DNA of 7,943 nucleotides. It comes from JAHEAO01 sp037968535 (GTDB taxonomy: Bacteria; Pseudomonadota; Alphaproteobacteria; Rhodobacterales; Rhodobacteraceae). Below, piece by piece: positions 1-5,326 of the stretch (position 1 is its first letter; each line of letters begins with the position of its first letter). Under the pieces are notes generated by a model. That model was given only the letters and a program-made list of their open reading frames with translations, searched no databases and had not been told where the DNA came from. The DNA is taken from positions 1-7,943 of the forward strand of contig JBBKVT010000364.1 of NCBI GenBank assembly GCA_037968535.1, read 5' to 3'. The translations under genes and the position numbers were made by a program.

Positions 1-2
1 CT

Positions 3-12
3 CCAAGCGCTA
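3..12 (+). repeat. 10-bp direct repeat, left copy (possible attachment core)
   Basis: The sequence CCAAGCGCTA occurs here and again at 764-773 in the same orientation, on either side of the AT-rich two-gene cassette. Here it is read as TCC AAG CGC TAA in one frame, so a gene entering from the left could end at base 13 with Ser-Lys-Arg-stop. The second copy reads GCC AAG CGC TAG, which would also restore a Lys-Arg-stop end. That is what an element inserted at the 3' end of a coding gene would leave. Only four codons are visible, so the upstream gene itself cannot be called. Confidence 0.3.
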
Positions 13-43
13 ACTACGAACGAGTATATTACTCAACAATTAC

Positions 44-72
44 AAAGGGCTGCATGTTTTGCAGCCCTTTTT
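44..72 (+). terminator. Rho-independent terminator
   Basis: GGGCTGCA (47-54) pairs perfectly with TGCAGCCC (60-67) around a 5-base loop. Three A-T pairs extend the stem, which runs into a T5 tract at 68-72. The T tract is on the + strand side, so it would end a transcript entering from the left of the window, possibly one whose coding region stops at base 13. Confidence 0.85.
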
Positions 73-85
73 CTATTGTTAGCAG

Positions 86-96
86 TTTCGTAGCAG
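86..96 (+). repeat. TTTCGTAGCAG element, left member of GTAGC cluster
   Basis: TTTCGTAGCAG here and TTTGGTAGCAG at 694-704 match at 10 of 11 positions in the same orientation, nested inside the outer 10-bp repeat. Related motifs crowd the same flanks: TTAGCAG at 79-85, GTAGC at 143-147, the inverted form GCTAC at 158-162, and GTAGC at 687-691. Clusters of short direct and inverted motifs next to a possible attachment site are typical of recombinase arm-binding sites, but no integrase gene is in the window. They could equally be operator sites for the two-gene unit. Confidence 0.35.
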
Positions 97-109
97 CACG
101 CTGATATCG

Positions 110-138
110 TTGATGAATTGATTTAGCGAAATTAGCAT
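110..138 (+). promoter_or_regulatory. Weak candidate promoter for the small-ORF/lipoprotein pair
   Basis: TTGATG at 110-115 is followed, after a 17-base spacer, by TAGCAT at 133-138. This gives a 5/6 match to the -35 and a 4/6 match to the -10 consensus. It lies just upstream of the small ORF at 175 and downstream of the terminator at 44-72, where a promoter is expected. In AT-rich DNA such matches are common, so this is a guess from position. Confidence 0.25.
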
Positions 139-174
139 ATCTGTAGCGTTTTAGGTTGCTACGGAGAGTGATTT

Positions 175-321
175 ATGAAGTGTTTGGGCTTGCTTGCTGC
201 CGTTGGTTGCTGCGCGTGTGGAGGGAGCTGTGTGTGTGATTTTGGCTTGAAACAGAGGGATTTGTTGTGTCCGAATGTAATAAATGCTGCTGGGGTAGGC
301 TGGTATAGTGAGACTGGATAG
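175..321 (+). CDS. 48-aa cysteine-rich small protein, unknown function
   Basis: ATG at 175 is preceded by GGAGAG at 163-168, a strong Shine-Dalgarno with a 6-base spacer. The frame runs 48 codons to TAG at 319-321. The product begins MKCLGLLAAVGCCACGGSC and holds seven cysteines (residues 3, 12, 13, 15, 19, 21, 32), five of them within residues 12-21 (CCACGGSCVC). The first 11 residues are mildly hydrophobic with one lysine, so a very short lipoprotein-type signal with Cys12 as the lipidated residue is conceivable, but the hydrophobic core is shorter than usual. The putative lipoprotein gene starts 15 bases after the stop, so the two are probably co-transcribed. It could be a metal-binding or disulfide-rich peptide, or a leader peptide whose run of Cys codons controls the next gene, as known for cysteine-rich upstream ORFs in other bacteria. 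No family is recognised. Confidence 0.5.
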   Translation: MKCLGLLAAVGCCACGGSCVCDFGLKQRDLLCPNVINAAGVGWYSETG

Positions 322-336
322 AAATGGAGAGCTGCG

Positions 337-690
337 ATGATTAAGAAATTAGGATTTGTGGGGATTGCACTATTTATTTCTAACTGTGGAACGCCTGAGT
401 TTAGGGAAGAAAAAAATATTTGCACATCTACTTGGATGTCTAAGATACCGCCGCGTTATGAGCAAGAGATGTATAATCAGACGCAAACTAGGCAAGTTCC
501 AACTGGACAAACAACGTGCACCGGCTATGGATATTCAGTCACTTGCAATCAAATAATGCGAACTGAATATTACACTCTTCCTGCTGTGCGCACTGTAGAT
601 AGAAATCAATCACGACGTGATGCGCAAATTAACTCTTGCACACAAAATATGTGTATTCAGAAGTTTGGTAATGCTGAATGCAAGCAGTAG
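337..690 (+). CDS. Putative cysteine-rich lipoprotein, unknown function
   Basis: A 117-aa protein with ATG at 337 and GGAGA at 326-330, a good ribosome binding site with a 6-base spacer. The N-terminus (MIKK, then a hydrophobic stretch at 5-15, then ISNC) looks like a lipoprotein signal with Cys17 as the lipidation residue. Asn at -1 is atypical for a lipobox, so cleavage by signal peptidase II is likely but not certain. The mature part is polar, rich in Gln, Thr and Arg, and has six further cysteines at 29, 61, 70, 101, 106 and 115, enough for three disulfides in the periplasm. Motifs include a VPTGQTTC turn at 54-61 and a C-x4-C pair at 101/106. Codon use is AT-rich (TTA, CTA, ATA), unlike the genes to the right, suggesting recent acquisition. 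I do not recognise a named family. It probably forms a two-gene unit with the small cysteine-rich ORF just upstream. Confidence 0.75.
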   Translation: MIKKLGFVGIALFISNCGTPEFREEKNICTSTWMSKIPPRYEQEMYNQTQTRQVPTGQTTCTGYGYSVTCNQIMRTEYYTLPAVRTVDRNQSRRDAQINSCTQNMCIQKFGNAECKQ

Positions 691-693
691 CAT

Positions 694-704
694 TTTGGTA
701 GCAG
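694..704 (+). repeat. TTTGGTAGCAG element, right member of GTAGC cluster
   Basis: This is the right-hand partner of the element at 86-96, with one mismatch. It begins 4 bases after the lipoprotein stop codon; another GTAGC at 687-691 overlaps that stop. Together the two members bracket the small ORF and lipoprotein. Confidence 0.35.
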
Positions 705-753
705 ATTATTCGCACGTCGTGTAATGCATTGAAAAATTGATATTTTATAAACC

Positions 754-785
754 TTCCGAATAGCCAAGCGCTAGGCTTCTGGAAA
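754..785. repeat. Imperfect dyad containing the right copy of the 10-bp repeat
   Basis: AGCCAAGCGCTAGGCT at 762-777 is symmetric at 14 of 16 positions around the central AGCGCT. TTCC (754-757) and GGAA (781-784) extend the symmetry with a one-base offset. The right copy of the outer direct repeat (764-773) sits at the centre. The element marks the change from AT-rich to GC-rich DNA. It could be a tyrosine-recombinase core site, an operator or an RNA hairpin. The left copy at 3-12 keeps only the central part of the symmetry. Apart from this dyad and the terminator that follows, I see nothing else in 705-894. Confidence 0.4.
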
Positions 786-796
786 CAATCAATCGG

Positions 797-825
797 AAAG
801 GCCGCCATTGTTGGCGGTCTTTTTT
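797..825 (+). terminator. Rho-independent terminator
   Basis: The stem pairs AAAGGCCGCCA (797-807) with TGGCGGTCTTT (812-822), including one G-T pair, around the 4-base loop TTGT. A T6 tract covers 820-825. It would end + strand transcription from the lipoprotein gene, whose stop is 107 bases upstream, or from a host gene that originally ended near 774. It also insulates the membrane protein gene at 895 from the AT-rich region. Confidence 0.85.
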
Positions 826-894
826 CATTTTGCCGCAGCATCGGCCCTTTCTTGGCCCAATTTGGGGCTAGCAAATGGCCATCAAACCTGCGGA

Positions 895-1908
895 ATGAAT
901 CGCGTGAGCACACAGTCGACCCAGAAGACATCTGACCCGCTGTCGGGCTATTTCAGCAGTGTCATGCTGGCCCTGCTGATGAGCCATACGCTGGCCAGCT
1001 TTGCGGTCGATTTCGCGGCTACCCGGTTCTATTTGCCGTCGATTGATCTCTGGCGGTACAATATCGCGTCCGGGCTGTTTCTGGGACTCGTGCTGGCCGA
1101 TCCCGTCGGTGCGGTGATAACGCGGATTGCGTTGCGCAACGTCGTCATCAAGTTCGCTCTTGGATTTGCCCTTGGCGTGATCATTCAGATGACGCTGGTG
1201 ACACCGTTCGCCGGTGGCGGCCTGTCGCGCTTCGTCTTTCTGTTCATCGCAACGCTGTTGGTGCCGGTGATCTACAGCCTCAACCGGCTGCACGCCTTTC
1301 TGGCAGAGCGCGGGACTGACCTGAGCAGCGAGATCGCCTATTATGCCTTGCGCGTGATGAACCTGCCCGACCGCGGTCTGATCATCCTGATCATGACTGC
1401 AAGTTTCGCAGGCTTTTGGCTTTTTTCGCCCGATCCGGAAACGACCATCCTGTGCATCCTGGCCGTGCTGGCGATGACCACGGTCTATGTGATCTGCGTT
1501 CACGTCGAGGAAGAGGATCCGTGGGAAGGGCTGCTGCCGGAAGACGAAGAAGATGTTCCGATAACCCAGATTGCGGCGGAACGGTTGGCGTATCTGACCG
1601 CCACGATCGTGCCGGGTGCGTTTCTGTTCGGCGCAACGATGCATGTAGCATTGCTGGTTCTGCAGACCCTGTTTCCCGACGTCGGGGCAAAACTGATGGG
1701 TCCGCTCGCCACAGTGCAAACGGTCGGCGCCGTCGCGGCCACTGCGCTTGGCATCGTGTTTTTCGGGATGCTTTCGGCGCTCGGCTTCGGGCTGGCGTTC
1801 GTACTGTTGGTCGGACGTATCGGCAACTGGTCCCAAAGCGCGGTGCGCGACCGGTGTCTGCGCTTGATCAAGGTGTTGTGCTTCCGCCCGATTGACCGCG
1901 CCGCGTGA
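895..1908 (+). CDS. Multi-pass inner membrane protein, unknown function
   Basis: From ATG at 895 the protein is 337 aa. The frame is open further upstream to a TTG at 808, but that codon lies in the loop of a terminator, so it is not the start. GTG at 904 is an alternative with GGAA 8 bases upstream. About eight hydrophobic segments are visible: roughly residues 20-42, 55-77, 83-103, 111-130, 161-178, 183-203, 236-258 and 270-307 (the last perhaps two helices). Between segments six and seven is a strongly acidic loop (EEEDPW at 205-210, then PEDEED at 215-220), likely cytosolic. The C-terminus is basic. No transporter, kinase or enzyme motif is recognised, so no function is proposed beyond an integral membrane role. 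Its stop is only 4 bases from the convergent TetR stop. Confidence 0.75.
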   Translation: MNRVSTQSTQKTSDPLSGYFSSVMLALLMSHTLASFAVDFAATRFYLPSIDLWRYNIASGLFLGLVLADPVGAVITRIALRNVVIKFALGFALGVIIQMTLVTPFAGGGLSRFVFLFIATLLVPVIYSLNRLHAFLAERGTDLSSEIAYYALRVMNLPDRGLIILIMTASFAGFWLFSPDPETTILCILAVLAMTTVYVICVHVEEEDPWEGLLPEDEEDVPITQIAAERLAYLTATIVPGAFLFGATMHVALLVLQTLFPDVGAKLMGPLATVQTVGAVAATALGIVFFGMLSALGFGLAFVLLVGRIGNWSQSAVRDRCLRLIKVLCFRPIDRAA

Positions 1909-1912
1909 CCTT

Positions 1913-2530
1913 TCAGTTGTCGGGCGGCACCAGGCCAAGGCCGCGCAGATAGATACCGATCCCGGATTCGAGCAGATCTTCTGGCGGAAACGGCGATTTC
2001 GTGCCCGGAGAGCCGCGCGCGAAAAGTTCGACCACCCCGTGACACATCGCCCAGATATGGGCAGAGACCATCTGCGCCGGGGGCCGGCGTTCCGGCGGGA
2101 TATGGACAGACAGGTCCAATGCGGCCCGTTCCAGAACGCCAAGCGCGCGGCCCGACAGCCGCGCCAATTCCGAGGTCCGGTTGACCGAGATTCCGCTTTC
2201 GAACATCGCGACGTAATGGCCGGGATACTTGCGGGCGAACGCGAGATACGCCCGTCCCGTCGCCTCGAACGAGGCCAGCGCCGAGGGCTGGCTTTTGTTG
2301 TAGGCGTATTCCATGAGATCCGCGAAAACCTCGTAACCCTGCCGCGCCGCCTCTGCGATCAGGTCGTCGCGGCCCTCGAAATGGCGATAGACCGCAGCGG
2401 GGGTGACGCCGGCCTGCTTGGCCGCCTCTGACAGGGTAAAGCCGGTTGGGCCCTTTTCTTCGATCAGGGTCAAAGCGGCATCAACCAGCGCTTGGCGCAG
2501 GTTGCCGTGGTGATAGCCGCGTTTAGACAT
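1913..2530 (-). CDS. TetR/AcrR-family transcriptional regulator (WHG domain)
   Basis: A 205-aa protein starting MSKRGYHHGNLRQAL, a typical opening for this subfamily. The TetR DNA-binding domain spans about residues 9-56, with the helix-turn-helix at 31-51 (TLSEAAKQAGVTPAAVYRHF). The C-terminal half has the W-x3-HG signature (residues 160-165, WAMCHG) of the WHG ligand-binding domain. Family members are dimeric repressors that release DNA on binding a small ligand; the ligand here cannot be read. The frame is open upstream to 2635, but that extension overlaps PPK2 and the family N-terminus fits the ATG at 2530. The start overlaps the ppk2 stop by 8 bases, so it is probably translationally coupled and last in the operon. 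The nearest good Shine-Dalgarno (GGAGG) is 14 bases upstream and lies inside inverted repeats. It may regulate its own operon. Confidence 0.92.
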   Translation of the reverse strand: MSKRGYHHGNLRQALVDAALTLIEEKGPTGFTLSEAAKQAGVTPAAVYRHFEGRDDLIAEAARQGYEVFADLMEYAYNKSQPSALASFEATGRAYLAFARKYPGHYVAMFESGISVNRTSELARLSGRALGVLERAALDLSVHIPPERRPPAQMVSAHIWAMCHGVVELFARGSPGTKSPFPPEDLLESGIGIYLRGLGLVPPDN

Positions 2531-3392
2531 CCCAGATGTCTGGGCCTCCACAAATGGAGGCGTCGCGCGCGCCGATCGCGTCGGGTTTCTTTGCGGCGTA
2601 GTCAACCGCCGACAGGACAGTCTTGATCGCTGCAATGCGGGCGCGCGACTTGTCGTCGGATCGTACGATCGTCCAGGGCGCGAAAGGTGTGTGGGTCCGC
2701 TCGAATGTTTCCGCGATCGCGGCCGAATAGGCGTCCCACTTCTTCAGGCCCTCGACGTCGATCCAGCTAAGCTTCCACTGCTTCAGGGGATCCTTTTCGC
2801 GTGCCAGGAAGCGCCGCAACTGTTCGGCCCGCCCGACATTGAGCCAGAGTTTCACCAGTGTGATGCCTTCATCGACCAGTAGCTGCTCGAATTCCGGCAA
2901 CTGACGGAAGAATTTCTCTCTCTGTTCGGGGGTGCAGAACCCGAAGACATGTTCCACCACGGCCCGGTTGTACCAGCTGCGGTCAAAAAGCACGATTTCC
3001 CCGGCGGTCGGCAACTCCTCGACATAGCGCTGGTAATACCATTGGCCTGTCTCGGCGTCTGACGGCTTGGGCAACGCCACGACCCGCGCCACGCGGGGGT
3101 TGAGATTTTCGGTCATCGCCTTGATCGTGCCGCCCTTGCCGGCGGCATCACGCCCTTCGAATACGACGACGATGCGCTTGCCGGTGTGGACTACATCGGC
3201 GTGCATCTTCACCAGCTCTTCCTGCAAGACGTCGATGATGTCCTTGTAGGCGTCCTTGTCGAGCCGCTTGTCGTAGGGATAGCTGTCGGACAGAATGTCC
3301 TTCTTGCTACCCTCTTTGATCGCCTTTCGGACAACCTTGGGGGCCTCGTTTTTATAGAATTCGGTGATCGCGCCGTCAAAGGGCAGGGACAT
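2523..3392 (-). CDS. ppk2: Polyphosphate kinase 2, class I
   Basis: A 289-aa protein, the usual length for a single-domain class I PPK2. These cytosolic enzymes transfer phosphate from inorganic polyphosphate to nucleoside diphosphates, making ATP or GTP, and can run in reverse. Walker A is EGRDAAGKGG at 79-88, with Lys86 as the phosphate-binding lysine. Walker B is IVLFDRSWYNR at 133-143. The lid region holds REKDPLKQWKLS at 198-209, and WTIVRSDDK at 240-248 is the conserved C-terminal motif. ATG at 3392 has AAAGG 7 bases upstream; a TTG at 3410 would add six residues and is less likely. It follows the hydrolase gene by 35 bases and overlaps the start of tetR by 8. All catalytic motifs are intact. 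The exact nucleotide preference (ADP or GDP) cannot be read from the sequence. Confidence 0.95.
   Translation of the reverse strand: MSLPFDGAITEFYKNEAPKVVRKAIKEGSKKDILSDSYPYDKRLDKDAYKDIIDVLQEELVKMHADVVHTGKRIVVVFEGRDAAGKGGTIKAMTENLNPRVARVVALPKPSDAETGQWYYQRYVEELPTAGEIVLFDRSWYNRAVVEHVFGFCTPEQREKFFRQLPEFEQLLVDEGITLVKLWLNVGRAEQLRRFLAREKDPLKQWKLSWIDVEGLKKWDAYSAAIAETFERTHTPFAPWTIVRSDDKSRARIAAIKTVLSAVDYAAKKPDAIGARDASICGGPDIWDV
2525..2560. promoter_or_regulatory. Overlapping inverted repeats at the ppk2/tetR junction
   Basis: Three symmetric elements overlap the tetR start. AGACAT (2525-2530) and ATGTCT (2536-2541) flank 5 bases. CCCAGA (2531-2536) and TCTGGG (2539-2544) flank 2 bases. CCTCCA (2545-2550) and TGGAGG (2555-2560) flank 4 bases. 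On the - strand mRNA the last pair would hide the tetR Shine-Dalgarno GGAGG in a hairpin with CCTCC. As DNA, the first is the size of a small TetR-type operator. Whether either acts as a regulatory site is inference. Confidence 0.4.
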
Positions 3393-3427
3393 CGGGCAAC
3401 CTTTCGTCAAAAGTTGGTCAAGTATGG

Positions 3428-4387
3428 CTATTTGGCTGCGGTGCGCAATCCGGCCCGCGCCGAGGCACGGTCGATAGCAGCAACCACGGCCTCTGCCGCG
3501 ACATGGTGCGGCATATGACCGATGCCGCGTAGCCGGGCGACGTGGACGGTCGGCGCTTCGGTGGACATCGGCGCCGCGTGGACACTGTAATACACCGTGG
3601 TGTCGGCATCGCCATGGACCAGTTCGAAGGGCAGGGTCAGTTCGCCGTATCGGGTCTGCATCGCAGTGATTTCCGCCTTGAGTCCCACCCGTTGCACCGC
3701 GTTCGCCCGCAGGCTTTCACGCCGCAATGTCAGGGGCGCACCGATTGCATCGGCATAACCAGCGGGCATGTCCTGCGGCTCGAAGACGCTGGCGATCTGG
3801 CTTTCGACATTATCATAGGACACCCAGGCAGTGATCAGTGGCACCACGATCGCGCTGCCCAGATCTGACGCATTGATCCGGTAAAGAAGCGGCGGCGCGC
3901 CGTCCCAGCGGTGCGACGGGCCGGACACGGTCACAAGGGCGGCCGCCGGATGATCCAACGCCCAGGCCAGCGCCACGGCACCGCCCAGTGACTGGCCCAG
4001 CACGATGGGGCGTTCCGCCCCCAAAAGTGCTGCAGCCTTTGACAGATGCGCTGCTTGCGCGAAGATGCCTTCGGATCCCTTGGGCAACCGGTCGGAATAG
4101 CCAAGGCCCGGCCGGTCGAACACGATTACCCTGTAGCGGTCCTTGACCCGATCGACGAACGAGAACGTGAAATCGCGGGTATTGCCCGAGGATCCGTGGA
4201 TCAGCACCAGATCAGGGCCTGTGCCCGTCACAACCGCATGTACCCGCAACCCGTCCACGGTCACGAACTGACCTTCCGGCGGATAAGCGGCCTCGGCCGC
4301 CGCCTCGCGGGTCGTGGCGCGCCACTGGGTAGTCGCGCAACCGCCCAGCAGAAGCGCCAGAAGGACGAGGCTAACGACCAATTTCAT
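3428..4387 (-). CDS. Lipoprotein-type alpha/beta hydrolase
   Basis: A 319-aa protein beginning with a clear lipoprotein signal: MK, a hydrophobic run at 3-14, and lipobox LGGC with Cys17 as lipidation site. It is therefore probably membrane-anchored facing the periplasm. The rest is an alpha/beta hydrolase fold: oxyanion-hole HG at 64-65 (LIHGSSG), DRPGLGYSDR at 91-100, nucleophile elbow GQSLGG with Ser133, acid Asp262 (HGDADTTV), and His291 (GIGHMPHH). The full catalytic triad is present, so an active esterase, lipase or related hydrolase is expected; the substrate is unknown. ATG at 4387 overlaps the 3' end of metA by 17 bases and has no good ribosome binding site, which points to translational coupling. 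A TTG at 4396 is also possible. An anchored hydrolase in the middle of a cytosolic-enzyme operon is somewhat unexpected. Confidence 0.9.
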   Translation of the reverse strand: MKLVVSLVLLALLLGGCATTQWRATTREAAAEAAYPPEGQFVTVDGLRVHAVVTGTGPDLVLIHGSSGNTRDFTFSFVDRVKDRYRVIVFDRPGLGYSDRLPKGSEGIFAQAAHLSKAAALLGAERPIVLGQSLGGAVALAWALDHPAAALVTVSGPSHRWDGAPPLLYRINASDLGSAIVVPLITAWVSYDNVESQIASVFEPQDMPAGYADAIGAPLTLRRESLRANAVQRVGLKAEITAMQTRYGELTLPFELVHGDADTTVYYSVHAAPMSTEAPTVHVARLRGIGHMPHHVAAEAVVAAIDRASARAGLRTAAK

Positions 4388-5288
4388 CAAGATCAAAAGG
4401 CGTTGACTGGTAAATCTCGTTGATCCAGTTGCCGTAGAGCAGATGCGCGTGACTGCGCCAGCGGTTTTGCGGTGTCAGGGACGGATCGTCATTGGGATAG
4501 TAATTCTGCGGCACGTTGATCGGTGTGCCGCTGGCCACGTCGCGGTCATATTCTTCCTTGAGCGTGCCGCTGTCATACTCGAAATGGTTGAAGATATAGA
4601 GCGCCCGGTGATCGGTATCCTCGACAAGGCACGGTCCGGCATCTTCCGATCCCAGAAGGGTGCTCAGTTCCGGCACGGCGTCGATCTCATCCTGTCGAAC
4701 CTCGGTCCAACGGCTGACCGGGATCACGCAATCATCCGAGAATCCTCGCAGATAGGGCGAGGCTGGGGCCATGTTCTGATGCCGGAAACAGCCGAACGCC
4801 TTGTGCGGCAGCATGTGCTTGGCCAGTCCATGGAAATGCCAGGCCATCGCCATGCCGCCCCAGCAGACGCCGAACGTCGAATGCACGTTGCTCTGGGTCC
4901 AGTTCATGACCTCCAGCAACTCATCCCAATAGGTGACCTCTTCGAACTGCAGATGCTCGATCGGCGCGCCGGTTATGATCAGGCCATCGAATTTCTCGTG
5001 CTTGACCTCCTGAAACGGGCGGTAGAATTCTTCCATATGCTCGGCGGCGGTGGTCTTGGTCTCGTGCTCGCTCATCCGGATCAGGCTGAACTCGATCTGC
5101 AAGGGCGTTGCTCCGATCAGCCGCGCGAACTGGTTTTCAGTCTGAATCTTTTTCGGCATCAGGTTCAGAAGCCCGATCCGCAAGGGCCGGATATCCTGCC
5201 GCGCGGCGCGGGTGTCCGATATCACGTTCACACCCTCGCGCGTCAGCACGTCGAAGGCGGGAAGGTTTTCGGGCAGGGTAATGGGCAT
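4371..5288 (-). CDS. metAA: Homoserine O-acetyltransferase, MetA family
   Basis: A 305-aa MetA-type acyltransferase, which activates homoserine for methionine synthesis in the cytosol. Landmarks sit at the family positions: LRIGLLNLMPKK at 36-47, catalytic Cys142 in GVCWGGMA, and the His235/Glu237 pair in NHFEY. In this family residue 111 sets acyl-CoA choice: Gly in the E. coli succinyltransferase, Glu in the Bacillus acetyltransferase. Here GAPIE ends in Glu111, so acetyl-CoA use and O-acetylhomoserine as product are predicted. The fold and active site are not in doubt; the acyl donor rests on this one residue. The gene follows the P-loop kinase-like gene by 38 bases and overlaps the hydrolase by 17. 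Its ribosome binding site is weak. No SAM-II riboswitch, common before metA in alphaproteobacteria, fits in the short gap. Confidence 0.95.
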   Translation of the reverse strand: MPITLPENLPAFDVLTREGVNVISDTRAARQDIRPLRIGLLNLMPKKIQTENQFARLIGATPLQIEFSLIRMSEHETKTTAAEHMEEFYRPFQEVKHEKFDGLIITGAPIEHLQFEEVTYWDELLEVMNWTQSNVHSTFGVCWGGMAMAWHFHGLAKHMLPHKAFGCFRHQNMAPASPYLRGFSDDCVIPVSRWTEVRQDEIDAVPELSTLLGSEDAGPCLVEDTDHRALYIFNHFEYDSGTLKEEYDRDVASGTPINVPQNYYPNDDPSLTPQNRWRSHAHLLYGNWINEIYQSTPFDLDEIGR

Positions 5289-5326
5289 AAGGGCGAACTC
5301 TGGTTCAGGAAAGCGGTGACATAGCC

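Noticed and set aside
159..425. 88-codon - strand frame across the small ORF and lipoprotein start
   Set aside because: It is antisense to two genes with good ribosome binding sites and shows no domain; chance open frame.
808..894. N-terminal extension of the membrane protein from a TTG at 808
   Set aside because: The TTG is in the loop of a strong terminator and has no ribosome binding site; ATG at 895 leaves a sensible N-terminus.
868..2142. Long - strand open frame antisense to the membrane protein gene
   Set aside because: It has a low-complexity Arg/Gln/His-rich translation typical of the opposite strand of a high-GC gene, and it spans two real genes.
1892..2431. 179-codon + strand frame opposite tetR
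   Set aside because: The TetR protein on the - strand has a full helix-turn-helix and WHG domain; this is its mirror.
2531..2635. 35-residue N-terminal extension of TetR
   Set aside because: It is Arg/Thr/Pro-rich, does not resemble the family, and lies wholly in ppk2 coding sequence.
3393..3427. Possible promoter before ppk2 (TTGACC on the - strand)
   Set aside because: No matching -10 at an acceptable distance; the 35-base gap is more likely an internal operon spacer.
4443..5324. 293-codon + strand open frame opposite metAA
   Set aside because: metAA has all family motifs on the other strand; the antisense translation shows no domain and no ribosome binding site.
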